Origin: Emticicia sp. C21
Lineage (GTDB): Bacteria; Bacteroidota; Bacteroidia; Cytophagales; Spirosomataceae
Reading direction: 5' to 3'
NCBI RefSeq assembly: GCF_003418935.1
Contig: NZ_QVMT01000001.1
Coordinates: 598,063 to 662,062, forward strand
DNA: 64,000 bases
The translations under genes and the position numbers were made by a program. This document shows, piece by piece, positions 7,822-18,500 of this stretch (position 1 is the stretch's first letter; every line of letters starts with the position of its first letter). Below the pieces are notes generated by a model. The model worked only from the letters and a program-made list of their open reading frames with translations. It was not told where the DNA came from and made no database searches.

Positions 7822-10800
7822 ATGAGACCGATCTTAACTATCTTAATCTGCCTACTGTTTTTATCCGGCTGCAAAACAGAACCGAACAAACTCTTTGAAA
7901 AACTATCAGGTTCTGAAACAGGAGTTGATTTTATCAATAAGCTGGAAGCTAACGAAGACCTGAATGCTTTTACCTTTACCAATTTTTACAATGGAGGAGG
8001 TGTGGGGATTGGCGATTTTAACAACGACGGTCTTGATGATGTCTTCTTTACAGGAAATCAGGTTAGTTGTGAGTTATATATGAATAAGGGAGAATTGAGA
8101 TTTGAAAAAATCACAAAAGCAGCAGGATTAACAACAGACAGATGGTGTAATGGGGTTTCGGCAGTTGATATTAACAATGATGGTTGGGATGATATTTATA
8201 TTTCGGTTGCGTACCATCCTTCTATGACTGATACTCATAATCTCTTATATATTAATCAGAAAACGCCTGTTCCAACCTTTAAAGAGGCAGCAGCGGCTTA
8301 TGGACTTGATTATGCCGGATATACTACTCAGGCTGTATTTTTTGATTATGATATTGATGGTGACCTTGATGTCTTTTTATTAAATACTTCGCCGGATACA
8401 CAGAATCCAAGTTATTTGAGGCCTGCCATTAATGATGGTTCACATCCCTCAACCAGTAAACTCTTTCAAAACTATAGTATAACAGATGGTCATCCTATTT
8501 ATAAAGATGTATCAAAAGAGGCCGGTATAATTTATGAAGGCTTAGGGCTAGGTGTAGTTGTATCAGACTACAATAATGATAGCTGGCCGGATATCTATTG
8601 TTCTAACGATTTTCTTAGCTCAGATGTCCTTTATTTAAATAAGGGCAATGGTACATTTGAAAATATAATCAAAAAAGCTATGCCCCATACTGCCCTATCA
8701 GGTATGGGTATAGATGCTGCGGATATTAATCAGGATGGCAAGGTAGATATTTTCCAGTTGGATATGCTACCGGAAGATAATGCCAGGCAGAAGCAAATGC
8801 TGGGCAAACCTGATTATGATAAAAAACAAATGAGCATAAACACCCCCTACAACTATGAATTGCAGTATATGAGAAATATGTTGCAAGTCAATCTTGGCAA
8901 TGAAAATGGTATCCCACAATTCAGTGAAAACGGTCTTTTAGCAGGAATCGCCAAAACAGACTGGAGTTGGTCAACCTTACTTTGTGATTTTGATAATGAT
9001 AGGCTGAAAGATGTTTTTGTTTCAAATGGTTATAGGAAGAATGTAACGGACCTTGATTTTATCAGCTATTTTCGCAACAAAGATATGTTTGGCTCGGATA
9101 AAGCGAGAGCAGAAAATCGTAAGGACCTGATTGAAAAAGTACCAGAAATACCACTGAAAAATTATGCGTATCAAAACAAAGGTAATCTCGCGTTTGAAGA
9201 TGTATCTGAAAAATGGGGATTAAACGAACTCTCTTATGCTAACGGTGCAGCATATACTGATCTTGATAATGATGGTGATCTGGATTTAATTGTGAACAAT
9301 GTAGATAGCGAAGCTTCTATTTTCAGAAATTCATCAGAACTACAGAATCAAAACCGTAGCCTAACAATCGATTTTGAAGGAAATATTAATAACAAGTCAG
9401 GAATAGGTGCTAGAGTAGAAGCCTGGGTTGGTGATGAACAGCTTTTATTTGAAAACTATCCGGTAAGAGGTTATCTTTCTTCTATGCCTCACCCTATTGT
9501 AATAGGATTGGGCAAAAACAAAATCATTGATTCGTTACTCATTACCTGGCCCGATGGTAAAGTTCAGGAAAAATATGCGATTGACAGCAAAATTGGAAAA
9601 TTAACTGTAAAATATAGGGAGGCTACTCAAAGTAAAAAGCTTATTGATAGGTTCAATAAGCTTTTTCAGGTGAGCAATGGGCTACTTGATTTTGAACATA
9701 AGGAATTTAATTATGTAGATTTTAATCAAACGGCCACTCTTCATAAAATGCTTTCGAAGCCAGGTCCGGCTGTTGCTAAAGCAGACATTAATGGTGATGG
9801 TATAGAAGACCTGGCTATAGGAGGGTCATTCAGAGGAAGTGAGACACAAATTTTTACTCAGGATAAAACAGGGAAATTTAAAAAGGTTTCGGAAATACCT
9901 ACGAGCAAAAATATGGAACTCGGTGCTATTCATTTTTTTGATGCGGATAAGGATGGAGATCAGGATTTAATCTTTGCCGGAGGAAGTTGCGAGAGACCAT
10001 TAAATGTATCAGAAGCTTTTCAACCACAACTATGGCTCAATAGTGGAAAAGGAAATTTTACAAGCACAAAAGATTTCCCTTCCATTCATGTAAGTAGCCA
10101 TACAATCACAACACTTGATATAGATAATGATAATGACCTGGATATTTTTATAGGTGGGCGAGTTATTCCCAATGAATATCCTAATGAACCCCAAAGCTAT
10201 ATTCTTAGAAATGACGGAGGGAAATTTATAGATGCAACTGCTCAACTCGCTCCATTTCTGAATAAACTCGGGATGGTTTGTGATGCTAAAGCAATTGATA
10301 TAGATAAAGATGGATATAAGGATTTGGCAATAGTTGGTGAATGGATGCCATTGACTATTCTAAAAAACAATAAGGGTCGGTTGACGCTGTCGCATAAAGA
10401 AAAAACAGAGGGTTGGTGGAACGCTGTTGAAGTAGCAGACCTGAATAAAGATGGTTTTGATGATTTGATACTTGGTAACGAAGGACTAAACTCTTTTTAT
10501 AAAGCAAATGCTGAGCACCCTATAGTTTTATTAGCGAAAGATTTTGATAACAATAACAGAATTGATCCGATAATGGGTCAATATAACAACGGCCAATTAG
10601 TTCCGGTTCATCCACGCGAAAACCTGAATCTGCAAATCAATGCTTTTCGCAAAAGGTTTACGAATTTCAAAGACTATTCAGGTGTACTATTTAAGGACTT
10701 ATTTTCTGAAAACGACAAAAAAGGAGCTATGCAAAAAGATGTTTATGAGCTAAGCAGTTGCGTTGCTATGAATGATGGTAAAGGCAGTTTTCAGCTTGTG

Positions 10801-11124
10801 CCTCTTCCGTGGCAGGCACAACAATCTCCTGTTTTCTCAATAATACCAGAAGACTATAATCATGATGGAAATATTGATTTATTGCTGGGAGGTAATTTCT
10901 TTGCCAACGAAGCCCATCAAGGCAGGCAGGATGCTTCAAGAGGAACTATTTTGCTAGGAAATGGAAAGGGAGGATTTCAACCCATGACTTTTGAACAAAG
11001 TGGTCTTAATTTCAGTGGTGACATCCGTACCTGTTTATTTTTTAAAAGCAATGGCATTTTACAGGTTTTTGCTAACTCAGGTAGGGCTCAGTCTTATATA
11101 CTCAATTTGGACTTTCACAAATGA
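7822..11124 (+). CDS. FG-GAP/VCBS-repeat lipoprotein with ASPIC/UnbV domain
   Basis: ATG at 7822 gives a lipoprotein signal ending LFLSGC (Cys17); an upstream TTG at 7762 would bury it, so I reject that start. About 14 calcium-binding FG-GAP/VCBS blades follow, each with a DxDxDG-type loop (DFNNDGLDD, DINNDGWDD, DYDIDGDLD, DLDNDGDLD and so on). They form two beta-propellers separated at about 510-590 by an ASPIC/UnbV module (GARVEAWVGDEQLL, then LITWPDGKVQE). Length is 1100 residues. Such proteins are common beside SusC/SusD pairs in Cytophagales but have no settled function; glycan binding at the cell surface is plausible. It is transcribed divergently from SusC across the operator region, so shared control is likely. 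Confidence 0.9.
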   Translation: MRPILTILICLLFLSGCKTEPNKLFEKLSGSETGVDFINKLEANEDLNAFTFTNFYNGGGVGIGDFNNDGLDDVFFTGNQVSCELYMNKGELRFEKITKAAGLTTDRWCNGVSAVDINNDGWDDIYISVAYHPSMTDTHNLLYINQKTPVPTFKEAAAAYGLDYAGYTTQAVFFDYDIDGDLDVFLLNTSPDTQNPSYLRPAINDGSHPSTSKLFQNYSITDGHPIYKDVSKEAGIIYEGLGLGVVVSDYNNDSWPDIYCSNDFLSSDVLYLNKGNGTFENIIKKAMPHTALSGMGIDAADINQDGKVDIFQLDMLPEDNARQKQMLGKPDYDKKQMSINTPYNYELQYMRNMLQVNLGNENGIPQFSENGLLAGIAKTDWSWSTLLCDFDNDRLKDVFVSNGYRKNVTDLDFISYFRNKDMFGSDKARAENRKDLIEKVPEIPLKNYAYQNKGNLAFEDVSEKWGLNELSYANGAAYTDLDNDGDLDLIVNNVDSEASIFRNSSELQNQNRSLTIDFEGNINNKSGIGARVEAWVGDEQLLFENYPVRGYLSSMPHPIVIGLGKNKIIDSLLITWPDGKVQEKYAIDSKIGKLTVKYREATQSKKLIDRFNKLFQVSNGLLDFEHKEFNYVDFNQTATLHKMLSKPGPAVAKADINGDGIEDLAIGGSFRGSETQIFTQDKTGKFKKVSEIPTSKNMELGAIHFFDADKDGDQDLIFAGGSCERPLNVSEAFQPQLWLNSGKGNFTSTKDFPSIHVSSHTITTLDIDNDNDLDIFIGGRVIPNEYPNEPQSYILRNDGGKFIDATAQLAPFLNKLGMVCDAKAIDIDKDGYKDLAIVGEWMPLTILKNNKGRLTLSHKEKTEGWWNAVEVADLNKDGFDDLILGNEGLNSFYKANAEHPIVLLAKDFDNNNRIDPIMGQYNNGQLVPVHPRENLNLQINAFRKRFTNFKDYSGVLFKDLFSENDKKGAMQKDVYELSSCVAMNDGKGSFQLVPLPWQAQQSPVFSIIPEDYNHDGNIDLLLGGNFFANEAHQGRQDASRGTILLGNGKGGFQPMTFEQSGLNFSGDIRTCLFFKSNGILQVFANSGRAQSYILNLDFHK

Positions 11125-11149
11125 AACACAAAATCAACGCAGTTTACAT

Positions 11150-11176
11150 AATTGGAAGAAAGTATATTTTCCAATT
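11150..11176 (+). terminator. Weak hairpin after the FG-GAP gene
   Basis: AATTGGAA (11150-11157) pairs with TTCCAATT (11169-11176), extendable by AAA/TTT with one bulged G. It lies 26 bases past the stop. No T-run follows, so termination is uncertain. Confidence 0.35.
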
Positions 11177-11532
11177 CCTTAATAAGTTTTAATAAAAGCA
11201 CCTACCTAATAGTTCAATTGTAAATATAATTATGCGCCATACTTAATAGATACATACAAATTTCTCATGCATTAGCTATATAATAAGCCTCTCATTATAA
11301 TCATCCAGAATATTAATTGGTAGGCGTTTAAGATATATTTCTGTAGTTTTATACTAGAATGCATTGAACTAATAGCTATAAGAAGAATTTCATGAAGCAT
11401 CGTGTGGGTTACAATTGAATGAAGACTAACATAATTTGTTAGATTTAAGTCATTATCTCCTACAGAGACAAGTACCTTAAGTTTTATTGTATCTTTTCCT
11501 GGCCCATTGAATGTCTTTTTCGCTAAGATCAA
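11177..11532. other. Intergenic stretch without a recognised gene
   Basis: This AT-rich stretch lies between the FG-GAP gene and the TPR relic. A minus-strand open frame of 86 codons (11272-11532) matches no family I recognise and lacks a convincing start context. It may be decayed sequence like its neighbour. Nothing else is supported. Confidence 0.4.
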
Positions 11533-11879
11533 ACACTAACGCAAAATGGTCGTGCTTATAATGAGTTTGATAAGTCCTATGGGATTAATAAGGAAAATCC
11601 GGATGTAGCAAGAGAATTAGCGGATGAATATTTAGAATTAGGGAAGGACAAAAAGCTGTTGAAATTTCATTATAAGCTTTGAGCCTGGAGGAAAAAGACG
11701 CATATCTGGTTGGTAATCTCGCATTGGCCTATTTAATCAATAAAGACTTAAATTTGTCAAAAAAAAGCAGTTGATAAGGCAATTGTAGCAGATACATCAG
11801 ACCTAATACTAAATAATTTAAAAAAATTATCGATGAGGTTATTTCAGGTAAACGTGCACAATCAAAAAAAATTAAGTGA
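11533..11879 (+). pseudogene. Decayed TPR-repeat protein fragment
   Basis: Joining three reading frames gives a coherent tetratricopeptide-like protein. The first frame reads NGRAYNEFDKSYGINKENPD and then VARELADEYLELG. A frameshift in an A-run near 11650 leads to QKAVEISL, an in-frame TAA, then ALSLEEKDAYLVGNLALAYL and INKDLNLS. A second frameshift in an A-run near 11762 leads to KKAVDKAIVADTSDL and ends at TGA 11877-11879. The 34-residue TPR periodicity and helix pattern continue across the breaks. There is no start codon and no intact frame, so this is a relic of a larger gene, not a functional one. The parent function is unknown. Confidence 0.7.
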
Positions 11880-12046
11880 TTTAAAATCTTGAATAAGCAA
11901 ATACTAATTAGCATTTAAGAAAGATTTTGCTCAAAAGTGGAAACAAATAATCACTACTTAATTATCTTACCATCAAAAACAAATCCCAGACATAATCCGT
12001 TAAAACCTAAAGACCCAAAATTGATAATTAATCAGAAAGCCATATC

Positions 12047-13705
12047 ATGAAAAAGTTAATCTGTTTATTATTGCTCATTACTCAGATAGCCGCAGGACAA
12101 GCGATAGAAAAAGGCGATAAATTAATTAGTAATGATCTGGTACTTATGGCAAGGGGAGCTGATATTGATAGTTCAGGTATTAGAATTGTAGCTGAAGAAG
12201 AGACTGATAGCAATCTGGAGGGTTTTGTGAATGTAAAATCGCTTGGCGCAAAAGGGGATGGCAAAACTGATGACAGACTTGCTCTACAAAATGCCATTAA
12301 TGCCAACGCAAAGTTATATTTCCCGGATGGAGTTTATACTATTGGTAACGAATTGATGGTCACTAAAAAGCTAACCATCAGAGGCGGGAAAAAAGCCAGA
12401 ATAATTAAAAATTTCAGCTCGCCCAATACAGCTTTATTCAAATGTAAATCTTCTGATATAGACATAGCTAATGTAGAAATAAAAGGTATAAGCACATCAA
12501 AATTTGTTCAGAACGAATATGGTATTCATATTTTGGGTACTTCTTCTGATATCCATGATGGCATCAGGATTGTAAATACCCGCATTTCTACGCTTGGCCA
12601 CGCAGCCATTTGTATTGAATATGGAAAAGACTTCATAGTGAGTGGCAATCGCATCATCGATATTAATTGTACAGGTATAGAAATACTTTCTTCTGAAAAA
12701 GGTACAATTAGTAAGAATATAGTCAGAGATATTAATATAGGTTCAGCTGGAAATACTTACGGTATAATTCTAAGCCTCAGATTGTGCGATGTAGACTTAC
12801 CATCCAGAGATATAGTTGTCAAAAATAATACAGTGGTAAATGTTCCTCTATGGGAGGGGATAGACACCCACGCAGGGCAAGACATTCAAATTATTGGTAA
12901 TACCATATTGAATTGTGCCTATGGTATCAATGCGAGCCGGTGTAGTGCTACTTCATCGATGGTACCAGAGAATATCACCATTGCCAATAATATCATCCGA
13001 AAAGGAACAGTTCAGACGCCCGGTCGTGGAATTGGAAGTGGAGGGTCTTCTAATACCTATGCTAAAAATATCGTTGTCAGTAACAATGAGGTAGATGGCT
13101 ATGGGATAGACAATAACTCTGAGGGCGCCATCATGTTTTATTCGACTAAAAAATTGAAGATAAATGCCAATACTATTACGAATAGCACAGCGTCTGGTAT
13201 TAATATCCAAAACCGGAATGAAGATTACGTAATCACAAAAAATACGATTAAAAAATTAAACAGAGGCTCTACAAACGCTGCTGGAATCATTATCAGAAAT
13301 GCTGGACAATCGGGCACCGTGCAGGATAATTATGTAGATGCTAATAAAGAATACAGCATGATGGTTTATGGAAAGGGATCGAATTATTTCAAGAACAATA
13401 CTTTCCTTTCGAATAGAGGCAAATACATTGGCGCTGAATATGTAAAAGGTCTTGAATTGGTAGAAACCACGACTAATGATTTACCTCCAATTGAAAGTAA
13501 TTCCAAAGCCACCTTTACGATAAATGTTAATTCTGCACGACCTGGAGATAATGTTGATGTTTCTACTAAAGCAAATATCGGCAGTGTATCCATAACTGGT
13601 GAAGTCTCTGCAACGAATATTGTAACAATTACTATACAGAATAATTCAGGCAAGAAAGTTGACCCTCCGCTTTGTTCCTATTCCGTAAAAGTTACCAAAC
13701 AATAA
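12047..13705 (+). CDS. Secreted right-handed beta-helix protein (pectate-lyase-3-like)
   Basis: The 552-residue product starts with a signal peptide (MKKLICLLLLITQIAAGQA). At about 60-110 it carries the pectate lyase superfamily entry motif FVNVKSLGAKGDGKTDDRLA and then LYFPDGVYTI. From about 120 to 450 it shows repeated NosD/PbH1-type coils with short hydrophobic rungs and Asn ladders, such as VKNNTVVNV, IIGNTILNCAYGI, ITIANNIIRKG and IVVSNNEVDGYGI. The C-terminal 90 residues look like a separate beta-sandwich (TFTINVNSARPGDNVDV). The fold suits a polysaccharide lyase or hydrolase, or a surface adhesin. No catalytic residues can be assigned with confidence. Confidence 0.8.
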   Translation: MKKLICLLLLITQIAAGQAIEKGDKLISNDLVLMARGADIDSSGIRIVAEEETDSNLEGFVNVKSLGAKGDGKTDDRLALQNAINANAKLYFPDGVYTIGNELMVTKKLTIRGGKKARIIKNFSSPNTALFKCKSSDIDIANVEIKGISTSKFVQNEYGIHILGTSSDIHDGIRIVNTRISTLGHAAICIEYGKDFIVSGNRIIDINCTGIEILSSEKGTISKNIVRDINIGSAGNTYGIILSLRLCDVDLPSRDIVVKNNTVVNVPLWEGIDTHAGQDIQIIGNTILNCAYGINASRCSATSSMVPENITIANNIIRKGTVQTPGRGIGSGGSSNTYAKNIVVSNNEVDGYGIDNNSEGAIMFYSTKKLKINANTITNSTASGINIQNRNEDYVITKNTIKKLNRGSTNAAGIIIRNAGQSGTVQDNYVDANKEYSMMVYGKGSNYFKNNTFLSNRGKYIGAEYVKGLELVETTTNDLPPIESNSKATFTINVNSARPGDNVDVSTKANIGSVSITGEVSATNIVTITIQNNSGKKVDPPLCSYSVKVTKQ

Positions 13706-13724
13706 CTGAGGTTGGGAGACTCTC

Positions 13725-15047
13725 CTATTCTATCTCAAAATAATCAAATTCTCCTCTGTTGCTTCTGGCAGAAACGGTTTTGTCGCAACTCTCCCATACG
13801 AAATAATCACCTTTTAGCTGAAATTTCCCTTCCGCTGACATCAAATCTTCTCCCATATAAATAGGTTTGGCTGGCAAGGCATTATAGAAACCATCACCTT
13901 CAATACTATAGTAATTTCCATCTGATAACTGAACAAGCACGAAGAATACGGTTTTATCTCTATTCTGGTATTGGCCTATGCGCAAAGGGGCATTCCGGAC
14001 ATGCATATTGGGTTTATCGCAAGGCTTACTTAAAACCAGTTGCATCAAAGCAGGTTGGGTAGTAATGGCATTAACAATAATGGCCCGATAGGCAAATTCC
14101 AGGCTCTTTAGTTCATAGTAGTCTTCTTTAATAGGCTTGAAAATCTTCTGGTAGGTTTCCTGCTCTCTCTTATTGGTGGTTACATATTTGGCATATACAT
14201 AGCCTATATCATCAAGATTGAACAGGTAACTTACAAACGGAAAATCGCTCATTATTACCTTATAGAATGCCCCCTGTTTTTCATTCGAATAGAGTTTCAG
14301 CTCAGCAAAAGTCAAAGTTTCTTTATTGTCTCTACCTTTCGCCTTACCAAACAGATTCATGCTACCCAAAACTTTAGCATTTTTATCAGAAGAGGTTCTA
14401 ACCAGTAACTCGTCAGTCAATACATAAACAAATCCCAACTTCTGATACGCTATAAATTTATAGACAGTATAGATAGACGCAAATATTATAAAGACAACTA
14501 TACCAATGCGCCAGTAATTATATTTATAGCGGGGCTTTATTGCAGTCGACTCTCTGCTTACCGGAGTCTTAGGGGGAATATTTGCAGGCGCAGGATTAAC
14601 AGGAATTGGATTTATTGTTGGTTTTTCCGTTACTGCCGGGGTAATCATTTTGACAGACAAAGGGGTCTCTCTTACAGGCGATATCTGTTCTACAGGTTTA
14701 GTTTCCAGCTCAGACTCAGGACTTGCTTCAACCGGAATAGTAACAGGTAGCTGAACAGGAGTTAACTCTTCTTGTGTATCAGGTACAATAACAGGTAATT
14801 CTTCGGCTTCTACCTCAATTATTTCCGGATTTTCTTTGATTGGATTGATAGAGTTCAGAAAACTTCTTTCCTCATACGCCCCATTCAACTCAAATTTCTG
14901 ATATAATAGTTGCAGATATTGATTGATCTGTTGGTCGTTAAGCAATCTCAACTTATCCAGTTTTTCCTGAGGTAAAACCAGTTTATGGTATCGTGTGCCT
15001 AAAAAATTCAGATATTCAATAAAATGCTTGTGCTCAATCTTAGTCAT
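13725..15047 (-). CDS. Membrane protein with proline-rich linker and extracytoplasmic SH3-like domain (envelope operon gene 5)
   Basis: This is the last gene of the five-gene operon, 9 bases after gene 4. The 440-residue product has a cytoplasmic helical region (about 1-70) and a Pro/Glu/Val-rich linker (about 75-170). One transmembrane helix (about 180-200, IGIVVFIIFASIYTVYKFIA) follows, then an extracytoplasmic part. Residues 205-300 resemble a bacterial SH3 domain (VYVLTDELLVRTSSDKNAKV, then LGSMNLFGKAKG); such domains often bind peptidoglycan. The last 100 residues hold four cysteines in a region that also looks beta-rich. It converges with the beta-helix gene, leaving only 19 bases between stops. 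The function is unknown; its neighbours suggest a cell-wall-binding subunit. Confidence 0.75.
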   Translation of the reverse strand: MTKIEHKHFIEYLNFLGTRYHKLVLPQEKLDKLRLLNDQQINQYLQLLYQKFELNGAYEERSFLNSINPIKENPEIIEVEAEELPVIVPDTQEELTPVQLPVTIPVEASPESELETKPVEQISPVRETPLSVKMITPAVTEKPTINPIPVNPAPANIPPKTPVSRESTAIKPRYKYNYWRIGIVVFIIFASIYTVYKFIAYQKLGFVYVLTDELLVRTSSDKNAKVLGSMNLFGKAKGRDNKETLTFAELKLYSNEKQGAFYKVIMSDFPFVSYLFNLDDIGYVYAKYVTTNKREQETYQKIFKPIKEDYYELKSLEFAYRAIIVNAITTQPALMQLVLSKPCDKPNMHVRNAPLRIGQYQNRDKTVFFVLVQLSDGNYYSIEGDGFYNALPAKPIYMGEDLMSAEGKFQLKGDYFVWESCDKTVSARSNRGEFDYFEIE

Positions 15048-15056
15048 AAAACATAC

Positions 15057-15503
15057 TTATTTATTATATGCTAATTCTGATAATTTATAAACAACGTCAG
15101 TAGGTACAAAAACGTATTTTTGCTGCTTGATGCTTTCGGTTTTGAAAGTAGCTTCTATCCTACTTCCTATGCGCTTGATTGAAAAACGCTCATCTTTTGT
15201 TTCCAACAAGCGAGGGTTATCGTTATAGAAATTACTAATTTCGTTACCCTGATTCTGTATTTTTACCACATAATTTTCCGAATCGTTTGCTGATACAGTT
15301 GCATCATTACCATATACCTGTCGGATAATATTAGTAAGGCTATCGACCTGAATACTTACAATATTCCTATCAGATAACTCTTCTGCAACATCTACTTTTT
15401 CCACTTCAAAAGCTTTGGGCTTGCTCAAGGAAACCCATAACATAATGCCCGCTACCAAAGCTATAAGTCCGAGAAAAACATAGATTTTTGAGGTATTTTT
15501 CAT
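15057..15503 (-). CDS. Small single-pass membrane protein (envelope operon gene 4)
   Basis: The 148-residue product has an N-terminal transmembrane anchor (about 7-26, IYVFLGLIALVAGIMLWVSL). A compact alpha/beta extracytoplasmic domain of about 115 residues follows. I recognise no family. Its ATG overlaps the stop of the giant gene upstream by four bases (ATGA), implying coupled translation and a fixed stoichiometry with that protein. A role as an accessory subunit of the transpeptidase complex is an inference from position only. Confidence 0.75.
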   Translation of the reverse strand: MKNTSKIYVFLGLIALVAGIMLWVSLSKPKAFEVEKVDVAEELSDRNIVSIQVDSLTNIIRQVYGNDATVSANDSENYVVKIQNQGNEISNFYNDNPRLLETKDERFSIKRIGSRIEATFKTESIKQQKYVFVPTDVVYKLSELAYNK

Positions 15504-18500
15504 TCTTTCATATAGTTTTTAAACGACTCCGACGCTAAAATCTGGTCGATAATGATTCTATAAGCAGCCCATTCCTGATTATTGGCTTCGTTAGCTGTAA
15601 AATAAATGGCATAGAATTTATTCTGCTTCAAAGGCACTTCCATCAGGTTATTTTTAGAAATCACTAAGGCCAATCGTTTGGAGTCATTCTGCTCTCCTTC
15701 CTTAATAGTTCCTGTTTTTCCATAGAAGAAATAGCCTTTATAAACATTGCTCCCTCCAAATAAGATTGCAGCCGTGCCATTCACCATAACCTGCTCCATG
15801 CCCTTAATAACATTATCCCGCAAGAAATCATTAAAACCGGCTTTCCAGGTTGTACTATCCACTTTCCAGTTAGATTGTTGCGTGTTCCGTTCAGTCAGAT
15901 ATAACTGATAATCTTTGTTCTGACTGAATAACTTGCCATACATTTCAGTCATTTTTAATGGGGTAATGCTATAAGGCGTACCACCAAGGGTCGGGTTTTT
16001 CAAGCCATTAAAGAAGTTCGTAAGTTTATTAGCATGCTTACGTTCGGCCTGAATAAAAAACGATTGTTCCGGAAAACTCCACAAAAAGCCCCCTAATTGC
16101 TGTTTATACAATGTCTGATACACCATCGTATCGGCATAGTCTACCCTACTCCTGTCTTTGATATTAAAGTCGGTTTTATCTACATCTTCTACTATCAACC
16201 CTAAATTTTTATCTAAACCTTCTGCTAATAAAGATTTTTCATTGCCAAAGTAAGTGCTTTCATCACGTGAGCTTCTTGGCCAGGCTTTGTCTTTTAATGA
16301 TTTCAATCGATAAGGTACTCCTCCAACCTCCAGGGCAGGGAACTGATTATCAGGGTCATTCAATTGCCTTGAAAGTACATTTTGTATGCGATAGGTTTCA
16401 TTCTGTTTGAAATCATTGCGCGTATAAGAGCCTAAAAACATTAAGGCAGAATGATAGAAGTTGCTCGACTGACGCAGGTATTCTACGGCATCTATATTAC
16501 CGAAATGTTCGCCATGTTCATCTATCCAGCCTTTCTTTTCAGGCAGTTTATAACCTGCATACTGTCCTACAGATTCTTTTTTATTGCCAGGTTTTAATTC
16601 AAACTGGTCAGATGCCTGTAAAATCAAATTCTCCCAACCTGCATTCAATCTTGAAGCTAAAGAAGCAAAAACTAAGGGTTTGATTGATGAACCTGGCCCA
16701 TAAGCCAAATGCAATAGGTTTGTATTACCCCATTGATCTCTTTCATTTTTATTATTGCTGAAAAAGAAATAGCGCTGGTTCATCTGATCAATAGCCAGTC
16801 CATTATTAGGGTCAATCATGGTGCGATTTTTCACAAAATCCTGCATCAGACGTATCTTCCCGTCTCCATCGGCTGCTATTACGGCAAATTTGAAGTTAGG
16901 CGTTTTATTAAACTTATTGCTGAATGCCCTTACAATGGTATCCCCTACTTCTTTATTCAGTTTATAATCTAAGGTAATACTGGCATCTTTATGCAAAAGG
17001 GTATCAGCAGTATACGCTGTTTTCAGGGCATGTGCATAATGATACGCCCAGAATAATTTATCAGCCATTGGGTACACCATACGTTGCTTGCCATTCACCC
17101 AATAGCTTGCCATAAAGGCATGGTTATTATCTTTGGCATACGACACCAGAAAATGACTTTTGCCCTCACCTACTTTAGCTATCTCATCCAGACTCAGTTT
17201 ATTCACAAAACCACTCACCTTCTGATTGAGTATTTCTTCTTTCTGGCTTGAAACAATATCAATCGTAGCAGGTGTCCGTTTTACTGTATTTTCAAGATTC
17301 ATCAATACCAGAGGTTCTGATACATTGGCAAACCAGGTATTGGGTAAAACAGCGACTTTCAGCGTACCACCTTGTGAGCCTGCAAAATAAGGTAACTCCC
17401 GACCCGTGACAGGTTGGTTATAAATTCTTAAAACAGGATATTGCAAAGAATCCAGACTTTCCTGATATAGATTTCCTTTCCAGGTGATACGGTCTTCATA
17501 AGGTGGTAATTCCAGATAAAGATGCTTATTATAAACCGACTGATAGCGGTCATCATCAAATCTTAGATAAATCGGACTATCCTGTTTGAAAGCTGTAGCG
17601 GGATTGGTCTTTAGAATATCTAAAATACTTTGGGAATACTTGTCTGACTGGTCGTAAAGTTCCTTATAATCTTTCGAGTTTATAAGAATACTCAAAATTT
17701 TAGACAAATCCTGTGGGATTATACTTGTTTGGTTAAATGCGGCTCTATTATCGATTTTTAGGGTATCCTGTATATTATTCAGAAGCCCATTCAGTTTATC
17801 ATTAATCGTTTCTTCAGTCTTATTTAAAGAAATCTGAAAATTGGTTTCCTGCAGATTATTAGACCGTCCACTCAATAAGAGAAAGATAATAATAATGACA
17901 AAAAAGATTCCCATTCTTGAAAAATCAAAGGTTGGTGAAATGGTCTTAATTTTTCTTTCGACGGGTTGATTGAGTAATGGAATAAAGAATAAAGTAAGCG
18001 GCAATAATAGACTCAGCTTACTTGTCAGACTCAAAAACGGAAAATCCTGTCCGAAAAACACAAAACGATTGGTTGAAGCTAGCCAGACAAAAAAGCCTAA
18101 AGTGAAAACCAGAATCAGCGCGACGCTTCCATTATAAGAATTTGGTGCAAAACGCACTTCTCCATTTCTATCTTTCTGATATAGCTGATAGGCTATCAGA
18201 TAAAAAATCATAGGCATAGCCAACACAACCAGTATCCATACAATTATCCAGTTACCAAACTCTGCAATGATATAACGAGGTACAACTACATCACGGGTTT
18301 GGGTAGAATAATTGACTCCCCTATTGAAATGCGGCTTGAAATCTATGCGTTTCGATTCATTGCGAGTCTTGTTGAGGTAACTATTAATAAACCACTGTCC
18401 CTCAGCGGTCTCTACAATTTTACGTTCTCTGAATGAATCATAATCATTTTCCCTTATCAATTCATCTACAGGTTGATAGATTAGAGAAGCACGATGTACC

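Noticed and set aside
11272-11532. 86-codon minus-strand frame
   Set aside because: No recognisable family or start context; it lies in a region of gene decay.
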